Positions 11,701 to 24,800 of a stretch of 64,000 nt of DNA are shown piece after piece (position 1 is the stretch's first letter; each line of letters starts with the position of its first letter). The translations under genes and the position numbers were made by a program. The stretch comes from Ianthella basta. Its lineage: Eukaryota; Porifera; Demospongiae; Verongiida; Ianthellidae. The notes below the pieces were generated by a model, which was given only the letters and a program-made list of their open reading frames with translations, had not been told where the DNA came from and ran no database searches. The DNA is taken from contig OZ025884.1 of the NCBI GenBank assembly GCA_964019415.1, positions 3,541,193 to 3,605,192 of the forward strand. The letters run 5' to 3'.

Positions 11701-14700
11701 CTAGGCTGTGTGGCAATACTCCTCAAACGGAGCCACTGAGACGCATTTAAATGAAGTACAGGCAGTGGCTGTGCAACAAGTACACTGGTGCGTTTGAAGC
11801 ACTCTTCTGCCTTCTCATCAATCACATGGGTCTCCACACTGTATGTGTGCACCACAGATACATTGTCTGTCAATGATTTTTCAGAATACTCTGCAGGTAA
11901 CTGGTACTCCTTCACCACTGATGGAGTAGAGTTAAGACAGCATACCTTATATTTCCATGTAGCATGCACAAGGGTGACAGAATCATCTGTTTCTGGATCT
12001 TCATCAATGTTCTGTGGGGAATACTTCAGAGCATCAAGAGATATTTGGCAGCAATTACGGTCAATGTCCTTCAAGTATGGGTCAGAGAAAGCTACAGTGA
12101 GGTAGTGTCCATGCTGATCTTCAACATAGCATGAACATGCTAAGTTGCTCTGAAAGCACTTGACAGCTATTTCAACCTGTTGTGCATCTCTCTCAAAGTA
12201 GGTAGCTTTCCTGATTTTACCATTGCAGGTCTGGGCCAGATTTCTCGCATCTGAAGCAGGCAGGGAAAAAGTCCTCTCACCTAGCTTATTCAAAATTTCC
12301 ATTTGCACCAGTATATCAAAGCAGCGTCGTAGTGGAGAAGAGAAGTGTGTGTAAACACAGTTAAGTGAGAAATGCTGATATTGGTCAATTTTTTGTTCAT
12401 CTTCCATTATGCAATACTCTGCTCGTCTTTGAATATGATACCACTTTTTCAGGGCCACTGTCAACTGTGGGTGGTTCTGCTGAGCCAATAAGATCTTTTT
12501 TGTGTCACTGTACCCACTCTCGCCACCACGTTCCATGCAACTGAGGAGCTGCTTTATCACTGACAATGAAAACATAATCCCGTCTTTAGGTAGAGTAGCC
12601 TGGTGCTCATGGTAAGGGCCCAGTGCTCTCTGAATTTGTGGTGTAATTTTTTCCACTTCTTTTGCTGAAGGTGATTCCTGATGCCTGAGTGGGACATATG
12701 AGATAGGACAATCAGAGAGAAACTCAGCCACTTTCCAACCAGCCCATATCATAAACTCCTGAACCACTGCAGAAGCTTGGGGAGTGTCCTTACTGTGCCG
12801 ATCCTGGCGTTCTGGTAGACATTGATTAGAGAAAAAAGGACTGCTTTGCAATCGCACAGCCTTGAGATGCTGGCTTATGAGCTGGAGAATTACTAGCTGT
12901 TCAGTCAGTGGAGGATACTCATTAGTGTCAAGGCTATTAATTAAGTCATTGTACTCAGTAATAACCATGCTGTGATGAGGTTCACCGTCAAGTACTTTCT
13001 CAGCCACATTGTAGAACAGCGTTGCTTCAGATTTGACCTTTGTTGCTTGGGGTGTAAATGTGCCAGATTCACCAGAAATGCTTATTACTGATGAGCCATT
13101 GTCAGCAATCTTTGCCTGACCCACTATAGAGATACACTCCCGCACACACCCAACATCCAGACTCATGCTCTGAGCCTCTTGCTCAGGCAACATAGAGTAC
13201 CTCTTAATTCTCCCTTTGTAGGGCTGGTAAACCGTACAGCCTTTCTCTCGAGCTATGGCCAACAATTCTGAGACTCTTTCATTTGAAGCCACAGATGTAA
13301 TGTGTACAGCGAACTCAAACGTTTCAGAATCAACATCACAATCAATCCTCTTCAGACTGAGGGCATCATCCAGAGTAACGCTCCCAGGTTGGTCCAATGT
13401 GAAAGCAAAGGGAAAGTCTGCTTCGGTTTGCACATGCACTGTATCATCATGTGATACTGAATCCAATGGTCCATCACATCTTTGGACAATGTGATATTGT
13501 GCTTTCAGTATCCGCTGTGCATGAAACAAGGAATGACCAACAGGAAAAACATCTATCACTGCCCCAAGGGGAAAATCAAAGTTTGCTCCCCAACGAATGA
13601 ACAAAACAAGAAAGAGCATATCCTTGGCATCTTTGAAGGGAATGACATCGCGAATACAAGGGTTATCCTGGGTAAGGCTATTCTTGTCAAAGCAAACAAC
13701 AGGACCAGGCTCATTCTTTCCTTTTCTGTGCTGCCTCTCCTTGTTTACATTCATCAGGACACGAGAGATATGGGGAAGGTTGAACAGCTTAGGGTCTTTG
13801 GCACTGAGAGGAATCATAAGATTACTATTGAAGCGATCTACACGGCATACAAACGTATCAGTAGGACCTTGTTCAATAATCTGTACCACCTTACCAAGTG
13901 GTACCCTTGGCTTTGAATCATGTTCCGATGAAGCATCCTTGGATTTTCTTGGAGGTTGGATCTTCTCAACCCTCACCAAAGCTTCATCTAAAGCTCCTCT
14001 CCGATTCTTCGATCCAACAATACGATACTCTTCACCAGAGCGCTGCAAGGGCTCTGCTTTGGCTTCTCCAACTTTGGTGCAGATTAATATATGAGTTGCC
14101 AAGCGTTTATTGCCACGCTGCCTGAGATCTGCATCTGAGCTACATTGGAGTGAAAAACTAAATTGTCCCAAAATCCACTCTCCATGATAGAGGCTTACTC
14201 CACTCTGCTCCAACCACTTCACTATATTCTCTCGGATGTCTTCCTTTGTCTTCATCAAAATACTATCCTTCTTCATGTTTGGCTTAATACCAACTGAAGG
14301 CTCACCGTATATTCTCTCCAGCAGCTCTGTACGTTGGTCCAATATACAATTCTCAGGATAAACAATCGAATTGTGATCAATGCAAGTCTTAAGGAATTCC
14401 CTCCAGCAGAAAGCTGTCTGGTTACCTGATGCCACAAGACTCTCCTCTGCATCTAGCAGGTAGAAAGGATTTCCGATTGCCACAAAGAGAGACTTGGCTC
14501 TTGTGATCATTGTGTTGAATACCCGTTTATTCGCAACAGTGCCACCTGGATCCAAACAAGGCAAAAGCTTTCCACTGTCCTCATACTCTCTTGGTTCATG
14601 TGTACTGAGAAAAACTACTCTGAATTCCAAACCTAAAGACAAAGAAATGGTAAAACGATGTTAACACACAGGGATTTATTTGATAATGCACAGACAATTA

Positions 14701-17700
14701 CCGAGAATAATCATTGCATTTATGTGTAATAACGTTGCATCATCTTTCATTTTTGAGCAGATAATATGTGCGTATGAATAGCGCTATCCCAAGCTCTTCT
14801 CATAACCTTCATTTTGCAGTGATTTATGATGCATTTTTTGGTCACTGTCCATGTCTGCTAGGGTCAGTTTGCGTTCAACAACCACCATAGTTTGCCCAAT
14901 ATTTCGTATTCTCCACATCACTTAAGTCATTAAATCATTCATGAATCTATACAGATGACAGAGTCTGATGATATACACATTATATAACTAGAGGAGATAC
15001 TTGCCAAAGTCTATACAAATGGTACAAATAGTCCCTTTTCAATATGTCTGCGGAATTACATATACAGTAGTACTCTCTATAATGTAAGGACCATGGTTGC
15101 TTCGTTCTCTCTACTCAATAGCTATAAGGGTGAAATAACAACAACAGCTGAAGCCCACCAAACAAGACCTAAGTACAGACCATTCTGATTGGTATAAACT
15201 GGCTTGTAGTCTGCTAGCAAAAAAGCAAATTTCAAAACAACTCATTTAGTCTTCTTTATATTCTATCTATTCTTCTTTGCCAGTGATATGGCAATAATGA
15301 ACTTGCAGCTTGTGTGGATTAGTCTTGGTTTTGTTGAAATACCTTGGATAGCAAAGGTGACCCTGACTTGGCTCCCCCTCAGGTGTCCCTGTCCACGAGC
15401 TTGTTTCAGTTGCTTGATGGATTCTCTCAGAACATTTTGCTGCAATGGTAGAAGTATTTAGTAGGCACCAGTAACAACAACATAAGTCATTATGTAGTAT
15501 ACGCAGCAACTGAAACATGAGAAATGCAGACAAGTAGGGTGCCTCAGGTAAAATCAGTACAAAAGTACATACACTGCATATAAGCTGTGTGGGGCCTTGA
15601 CAAGCAATTTAGATAATACATATACGTCTACAGGTACACTGGGAGATGGTCACTGTGTCAGGCAGCCACCTCTCTAAAACAACCAGCCTCCCTGGATCTT
15701 AAAGGGCACTAAAGCATTGTAATCTGCCTCTGTACAATTGCCACCTGCCTATAAAAGTCTGCTAGAACTGGCCTACAGGCGGTTGTTTTAGACAGGTTTC
15801 AATGTAGTTGCATGCACTGTATTAGGGGTTTAAATGCACACACTTGGCAGCACCTATACTACTTTTGTTTTGACACTTTGTTATAATATTATGGCTTCAT
15901 ACTTGAAACACAAATCGAACATATCAAATAATAAATAATAATTAATCGAACATATATACCAGCGCAACCACCACCACCACCTCCACCACCAGCACTGCCG
16001 TCACCACCATGCACCACCATACGTACCTTCCAAGTGACTATCGCTGTAGCCAGTATATGTGGCAGAAGATACTACGAAAAACACCACCAGTACACGTTAC
16101 GCAGGGTAACCACCACCAGTACATGTAGAGTAGTTGAGAACATTGCCGGAAGGCCACCACCACCAGTGCATGTTGTTGATGGTACCCACCATAAGTGCCA
16201 GTAGAGTATTTGGGCTTGTTGGTCACAGCAACCAACCACACTGCAAGTTACAGTGGTGAAGGACTAAAGGCGCACATAAACGATTTGCACCATCTACACC
16301 TTGAAAATGACCACCAGCGCAAATTGCAGAGGGCCAGGATTAGCACGGGCACCATTGGAGAGCATCATGTGGCATGCAAATGTAACTTGTACCCATTTGC
16401 TGGGCACAAGATGCTTTGTGCATGATGCTACAGCGATTGTAACTTAAACTGTATGGTGGTACATGGTGGTGGCGGTGGTGCTGGTGGTGGAGGTGGTGGC
16501 TGCACTGGTGGGTGTTGTCCTTGTAGCACTGGCGCATATACTGGAGCCACATTTTGTAACTGGTACTGTGTGGTGGTAGTGGGGGTGGCAGTGGTTGCCT
16601 TCCAGCAATGAGTGGAGCTATTCTACATGCACTGGTGGTGGTTACCCTGCGTAACATGTACTGGTGGTGTTTTTTCTAGTAAGTTCTGCCGCATATACTA
16701 GCTACAGCGATAGTCACTTGGACTGTATGGTGGTACATGGTGGTGGCAGCAGTGCTGGTGGTGGAGGTGATGGTGGTGGTTGCACTGGTGGGTGTTGTCC
16801 TTGTAGCACTGGCACATACAGTATGCTGGAGCTGCATTTTGTAACTTGTACTGTGTGGTGGCGGTGGTGGTGGTGGTGGCCAGTGCTGGTGGTGGAGGCA
16901 GTAGTGGGGCTGGTAGGGGCAGATAAAGTCAAGCAAAAAAAGGAGGAATTGGTGAAATAGGATTTGGACCCTACACCATAGGGATTGTCAGGCAACTGTG
17001 CTAAGGGCTGGGCTACTCGTAGGTGCTATAATTAGATTAACCCCATTTATCTCAGCCATCTTGAGGCACATTATGCAATCGTGCCCATGCCATGGACAGC
17101 TGGACCACCTGGGCACTGCTACCACAGTTTGTGATTGTATGCACTGCTTTATCTGGAATACAGTGGAACCCCACCTTGCCGACACCCCTGAAAAGCGGAC
17201 ACCTTGAGTATGCGGACACTTTCTAAAGTCCCAACGATTGGCCCTATTCTACCTGTATAAACTTCTCCTTGAAATGCGGACACTACATTAATCCGTATTG
17301 CGGACAACGCAACCTGTGCATCGCCCTATACAACTTTGTATACACCTCACCTGATAGTCCAGACATTTTGATCAGCTGCCAGAAAATGTCTGCTCCCTGA
17401 TTTTGCACCGCTACCTCTGACAAGTAATAGGAGCAGCTCAGAAATTGGCAAGTACCACAAATCGTCTATACTAAAGGTTTTGATAGTGTCTTTAACACGG
17501 GAAAGTTCAGCGCGAACAGCTACCCTTTAAAATCTTCTTCAGAAATGGTGCACGAGTCAAGTACTTGGGTGAACTACCTCTACCTTCACAAATTCGCCTT
17601 ATATTTGGATACTTTTCATGAGTACTACATGATTGTTTTACATTAGGGCATATGTGCCATACCTCTGAAATGCAGACACCCCTATAATCAGGACACTTCT

Positions 17701-18795
17701 CTTGTTTCAAAGGGTGTCCGCATTATAGGGGTTCCACTGTACTACACATGACCATGTCTCAATAAAATGCGCAGTACATGCAGTGTTCTCCCATGTACAT
17801 TTATAGGTGCACTTTCAGTGCACCTTACACAAGAATAAAGGCCTACTATAAAAAAATTAAGATTTGTATGTGGCCAAATGTTGCAAGCTTTAATATCGTA
17901 CTGTGCACTTTTCTGCCAGGCCGTCCCAGGTAGCCAAACAGGAAGGCAAAATTTCTCTGTTTGTCTGTCTATAGTGCGTCCGCATGAACTGAATTGTGCA
18001 ATCATGCCCATGGCACAAGTCAGATGGACCACCTGACCATGGCTGCCACAGTTCATGCATGACTGTATCTGTTTTTTTCCAATACCAGGCATTACTATGT
18101 ATCAGTATAAATGCACAGTACATTCAGTATTCTCCTATGGACATTGATATGTGATCTTTCAGCTCCCCTGACACAAGAACAAAGGCCTAATCGGGAAAAA
18201 TGAATATTTGTAAAAAGGCAAATGATGAGAGCTTTAATATTGCGGCAAGCACTTTTCCGCCAGACCATCTCAAGTAGCCACACGCGAATTCACCATGCCA
18301 CATTCCTTATATGACTTCAACCTAGTATTTTGTAACTTGTACTGTATATATACCACCACCGCCACCACAGAGTGCAAGTCGCAATCGGCATGTGCATGAA
18401 TGTTCCAGTGCTACTAGGAACAAGACCACGAGTACAAGCTGCTGAAGGTAAGACCACCAGTGCAAGCTGCCGAGAGTAACTGCCCATACAGCAGGCTCCC
18501 AAGGTAAACAGGCTCAGAAAACATGGCAAGATAGCAGCCAACAGGTCACTGACATGGTTCCCATGTCTTCAATAATGGCTGCCAGCCCAGAAGACTTCAG
18601 TTTGCTACTTCAGACCAATGACAGGAGCCACTTAGAGCTTGGTGAGTGCTGTCAATTATGTACACAGGAAGAGTTGCCAAAGGATTTGAAAGGTTAGGCA
18701 CTCACCATTACCCTTCTAAATGACTTTATATTGGAGTGTGCGGATAGTACACTTAAGTACACTGTGTTTTACCATGGTGTGTGTGCGTGCGTGCA

Positions 18796-18853
<58 letters not shown>

Positions 18854-21800
18854 TGTGTGTGTGTGTGTTGTGTGTGGGTGCATGCATGTGTATTGTGTTA
18901 TGTGTGCATTGGAGAGGACATGCAACCCAATGTGCATGGGCTTATGGTAAAGTCATTAGGGCATACAAGCTGTGCATCAGCATGTTTGTGTGCTGTGCAG
19001 TTGTGCCCATGTGACAAATTATGTATGAGTCTTCTCATGCTCACTTCAATTGCTCATGTTCAGTCATGCATGCCTAAGCAGTGTGTGCACAGGTGTGTTC
19101 ATGAATTAGATTGCAACTATTGATAACATGGCAGTGACCAGAAGAAGCATTTTGAGTTGGGGCTACTACCCCAGCTTGAAATATACACCCCACAATATAC
19201 ACGCCCACACACACTCAAAATACATGCCCCACGAGTATTTTGAGTTTTAACTCAAAATACCTGTTTAGTAGCTGTATATACATCTCACTGAAATTGCAGT
19301 ACATCTGCATCAAGGTAGATTTCAGTTAGGTACCTACATATACATGAAACAGTCATACCTGCTGATGTGTACGGGCCAAGATGCACGCCTGATCTACTTG
19401 GAATGTGCTCCAACACTCTGGCCACCGACTAAGATAGCGGTTAGCCATTTCAATGACCAGGTTAGCCTCATCGATATCAGAAGTGCTCATGCTTGTTTGC
19501 GATTTGTCCAATGAGGAACAAACAAACATAACCGGATAAGGAGCTTGAGGATGTGGACTGCTGTCTGTGGCCCTGGTTAGTAAGGAGTGGTCATATAGTA
19601 GGATGGACGGCAGACGGAGGATTGCTGAGGGAGGATGATAAAGAACAAATTCAGTATGTACGTATGCAGCATGTGTTTAGAGTACATACGTATGCACATG
19701 GCTACTTATTGACTTCATAGCTCTGCTACATTCCAAATATGAAGTGACAAAATCTAGGTAGTAGGTACTGAATGGTATTGGGAACACGAAAGCACAAGCA
19801 CCACTAATAATGATGTATCGCATAGTAAAGAAACAGCCTGTGGATGTATAGCATAGATATGCACCTCTGTACACTCTGGAGATGTCCACAAATATAATAC
19901 CGCATAGTGGGAGATTGTTGCAGTACAGACTTGCGAAATCCCAAAAATTGGCCCTAACAGTAATTTTTGTGGAATCATTTTCGTGTTTTGTTATGCACAT
20001 AAGCCACGCCCCTTGTAAATTACATGCATGCTCCTGGACTGCCACACAGGAAACACTTTGGAAATGAAGCGTGAGGCAGATATGACACTCCAATCTGCTG
20101 TCCTCTTGAGGCTGTCTCTTTGGGGTATTGTGCTAGTACTCTCTGTGCTGACCAGCAATCGCCTTTTCACCTGTATCACTGCAGACGATTACGCACTTTA
20201 CTGCTTCATTGGCAGCTGCAATAGTGGGGTACGATACTACTGTTAATAGTGAGCTATCTTCCTTAGGTAGCACTGAATCAGTTCTCTCAAAGCAGTTTTA
20301 GAGTGACCTCAATCACAGACTCTCTTGTATTCATTTGCAGGGTAGCAGTGCAAGCACAAGGCACTGCTACTCACGGTTGCCTGCACAATGACACAGCAGC
20401 AGCTGTGTCATTGTGCAGGCAACATAATACCGCATAGTGGGAGATTGTTGCAGTAGAGACTTGCGAAATCCCAAAAATTGGCCCTAACAGTAATTTTCGT
20501 GGAATCAGCATCTGTGTCATTGTGCAGGCAACCGTAATTAGTCTATAAGACATCTTGTTAGTTCGTCACCGAACATATTAGAACATAATGTTAAAGCAGA
20601 AGGTTTGTGGAGAATAATTTAGCAAAACATAGTCTATCCACAAAATTCGTGAAAATATTCTCCCGCGCAATTTTCCCATAATATAGTACATCTTCTTGTA
20701 ATATACTTAGATATTACATTATGTATGGTGAAATCATATCCTTATAAAAACTATTGTATGCAGACGTCTTACCTGCATCACATCGGTAATTGGTGAACAG
20801 ACTTGCTATGTACTCTTCACAAAGGGTACTTCCTTTTCCTTGAGACATATACAAGGTGTGCAGTCTTTCAAGCAAACTGGTGTACAATCCACTCCTGCCT
20901 GCTTCAGGATCATACACTGTGTCCTGAGGACCACACTGTGTGGAAACATCATTAAGGTGAGTGTGACATTAAACAAGTGAATAATTCCTACATCCTCTAT
21001 GCTGCTAATCAAAACAGTGGTGCCAAGGAGGAAATCTAGGGAAATCTTTCTGCCATTTCTATTAATTGTGGACTAGCAGGGCACCTGTCCCCGGTGGGCT
21101 TCTGCGATGGCAAGTCACATGCCAGTGAATTGAGCCCAGCCACATTGAAGTATCTGCATGCTTAACAAAGGAGGAAGTGGCTATGACGGCGAGTTTAAAT
21201 TCGATCATTGGATGACAGCGAATAAAATTGCCCAATAATCGGAAGTCACAGGGAGCAATAAATAAAAAAAACTGAGAAATTGAAGGATACTTCCCTAAGA
21301 ACAGTAAAATGGGCAATTTTGACAAATAGAGGACACCTCCCAATCCGCACTTAATAATCCCTGAGAGTTTGTGGTGCCTTGTACAGTAGTTTTTACTTGA
21401 ATTGCAAACAAAACAGGTCAACAAACAAACGAACTGAATTATGCAATATATGACCTAGGTAAGAGACTAGACCAGTGCTGTCCAATTGGAGAGTGCAAGC
21501 TCAGCTCCACTTTGGTCTTGGACGATAACCTGGTTGTCATAATAATACCAGGATAATGTATAAGAAATGGTCGCTGAATGAATGAGAATAAACTGTATCC
21601 ATCATTCTGCAGTGGCCTTTGCCATTCTCCATGACAGTGAGTGCAACTGAGCTTCGTTTATCAGGATAGCAGCCACCCAATAAGCATCAAGCTAGCCCAT
21701 GAAGAGCAATGTGCGAATTACGGCTAAGGCAACTCAGTGGAATGCTCAACTTGTTCCAAAGTGATAAAATGACTGACCTGCTTTTCACCCCTATCAAAAC

Positions 21801-24800
21801 CTGTTGTGTGACAGAAATGGATTGCACACAGCAGTATACATGCATAGCATTTACTTTTTTCTATTTGGAATCTCATGACTAATACCGCATATGTACAAAT
21901 TTTTGTGGGATGTATATTTCGCAAAAGCCCCTTACCTGACAATTGTTGATATTTTAATTTTGTGAAGCCCTGAAAATTTCACGAATGGCTCCCTTTCTAT
22001 GGAAGATATCAACACCTAGAGTGGCTCAGGCGTCCCTGTACGCTTTGGTTCGCTCCAATGGTGCTTTGAGGATCATTTCTGACCGTTTACAGATATTTTC
22101 GTTCCATTTAAGTAGTTGCATTTGCTGGTATTATGTTTACAAGGATGTCTGGACTACATCGGCAGGAGCAGTTCTTTAGGGCAAACGGGAAAGCAAAAAC
22201 AGCCAAGATCCATATGCGGTGGCAGTCCAGACCGACTGTGGGACACATTCCATGCACCATATTCTGCCTTTGCTCCATGTTTGCTCGGCGCAGTGGCTCA
22301 ATAATATGCATGATTACTGGAGCAAGAAAGCGCTCCACCAATTTGCCACAGGGAGGTCTGGAATTGCCTTGCACTTACACCTTCAATGGTCCTGAAGATA
22401 CTGTCAAGAAGGTGAAACAGCGCTTGATTGAAGAAGGCCCTGGAAAATTGTATTAGTTTTCAAAATTTTAATTTCATGAAACTCCATGGATTCGCAAAAT
22501 TCACGAAAATAACGTCCCACGAAAAGTTGTATGTATATGGTAGACTGTAATGAAATACTTAATAATATATATCTATGGCACTCTTTCCTGGTAATAGAAA
22601 ATGCCAACAATGCAGATAGCAAACATAAGGCATAGCATTCAACTATCTACATAGTGCACATGCTAACTGAGTAAAGGTGCATGGAATTGCATATGTAGAA
22701 CTTTCAATTGCCATAAAGTTACTGACCTGTAAGTGATCACCAGCAAGCACTATGTGAGTCTCAGGGCCAGCAAGGCCGAGTGGCATCACTGCCTCTGGCT
22801 CCACAGGCTGTGCAGCTTCATCCACGAAAATGTGCGTAAACCATCCTGAAGGCAACACTCTTGCCAACATGCCAGCAACAGTGCAAGTAGTGATAACAAC
22901 ACGGCAATGTCCGCTTTGTAGATAAGGGTCATTGTAAGTGCAGTAGAGCTTGGAATATTTAGAACTGGGAATCCTTTTGGCTGTAGATACAACACGTGCT
23001 ACAGCATTGCGAAGTGGTATTGTTGATGCCATTTCTCCGAAGTAGCCATCAATGTAGGTACTGGCTGTCTGCTTGTGATGAACACTGATTAACACTCGAG
23101 TATCTGGTGCAGCAAGCAAAACTTCATAGGCAGCACGAACTATGAGACGTGTCTTGCCAGTACCAAAAGGACCAGTGAGCAGGAAAGGTGCTGAGGCTGG
23201 GCACCTCAAAATGGCTTTAAGTGCAGGCATTTGACATTCCTCATCTAAGTCTGGAGCAATTTGTGAATCTTCAGAGACACACATGGCCCCCCTCCTAGGA
23301 CGCATTACTTTAGCTTTGTCTGGAAAAAGCTTCACGATAACATTTGGGTGAAGTACTCTCAGGCGTTTGCGGCAGATTTCATATGATTGTTTCACATCAA
23401 AACTTGCTGCTACAATCCACTCTTCGTATAGCATGGAATTGTACCTCAACACTCCAAGAACATGTTCTGCAGGAAGTTCAATAGCTAGGCAATATTTATC
23501 TTCTTCTTGATACAGGTTAATGTTAGTACCCATGATCATGTCCTGACTGGGTAATGTTAGTTGTACCTTGTCACCAAATTCAGAAGCATACTCAATGATC
23601 TCTACATGAAGTTCACTCTGACAAGGCTGTAGAAAACCGGTATAAATCCAGCGACTCTCATCATCCCGGGAGTGGGTGACAGTCAATACGTAATAACCAT
23701 TGCACCTACAGAAAGGAGTGTTCCATGTTAGAGAATCAAACAGTTTTGTTTTAGAAACATAAATTAAACTATGGCATGGTTGCGGCTTTCAATTACCAAA
23801 CCCAAATGTCTATGATGAACTAAGTGTTTTTTTCACAAACAAATATACAGAGTAACTACACTGTTATTGGATGAGGAATAATCAGTCAATTGTTAAATAA
23901 GTCCCAAGCGGCAATGGCCTATGAAAACCAGTTGCATGGAATACAGATGATTACTATGCTGTGACATCTGCTCAAGACCTTTACAATTCACCAAGCTAGA
24001 AGTTGTCAAAATTGCCCATCTGGATCATTGGCTATTGTCAATGGACAATAGTATAACAATCTGCCTAAAGCCAGGGAAATGTGAGCTGTGTTCGGAATCT
24101 ACTCCTATAGTGTATGAACGGGAAAAGTGGCTCGCTCTGCCACAAACGACCATACACTGGCTGGAAATGGGCAAAAGGGTAGTCCTTTCCTTTCAATACC
24201 CTCCCATACTGTATACTTACTCGTGAAGAAGGAAAATGGTTAAAACCTCCATGCTTAGTACGAACTAGGCAAGTTGGATATACATAATTTATGTGATGAG
24301 TGTTTTCACATTACGACTAATAATTAATCAGAGGGTTCAGCTACTGACCGACTATTTGAGGACACTGTCCGATCATTGATGGCAACTTATAATAAGTCTG
24401 CACATACGATAAGATTAACTGCTAATAGAGTGTGATCTTGATAATCAGACGCCATCAATTACATATCAGAAAGTGTTGTTGTAGTGCATGTTGCATGTTT
24501 GTATTATGTAGTTAGTTTTGTATACTGCATGAATATGATTACGCATGCGCAGTTGGTTAATGAGTTTTGTGGTTTTGATCGTGTACCCTGTCTTGGCGAG
24601 TTGCGGCCTTGTTTGAGACGATTGTCAGAGGTCCCTGCGAACCCGTGGGATACGACAGATTGGCGACCATAGGTGGGATTAGGGAATGGTTGCTGGGATA
24701 CGTGTGTTCTTGCTTTTGCTTGTATCTGCTTCCATCGCTCCAGCGGAGGTTGAAGGACCAGGGAGTCCACGAGACGGTCTATGAGATCAGCGGCAACTTA

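Larger units (their letters stand above)
15440..19358. other. Copy A intron 7, repeat-rich
   Basis: This 3.9-kb intron is nearly all repeats: a small foldback (15664-15799), GGT/CCA-rich tandem and inverted units (15958-16920), a tandem duplication of about 340 bp (17049-18300) interrupted by a TA-flanked MITE, and a (GT)n tract. No conserved coding sequence is seen. The apparent Gly-, His- or Cys/Val-repeat reading frames come from the low-complexity DNA. Confidence 0.6.
20936..22726. other. Copy A intron 5
   Basis: A 1.8-kb intron containing copy 2 of the interspersed repeat (21062-21440) and a terminal-inverted-repeat element (21883-22542). Nothing else is recognised. Confidence 0.55.

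Noticed and set aside
10149..14642. A free-standing 1497-codon gene on the minus strand
   Set aside because: It starts at intron bases before an acceptor at 14633 and its stop lies just past a donor at 10158. Phases and copy B alignment show it is exon 9 of a spliced gene.
16664..16995. Gly- or His/Pro-rich small proteins
   Set aside because: They come from GGT/ACC low-complexity DNA that is duplicated and inverted nearby; no splice or start context.
18720..19123. Cys/Val-rich reading frames over the GT tract
   Set aside because: Produced by dinucleotide repeats; no conserved sequence. The same holds for the frames at 50777-51215.
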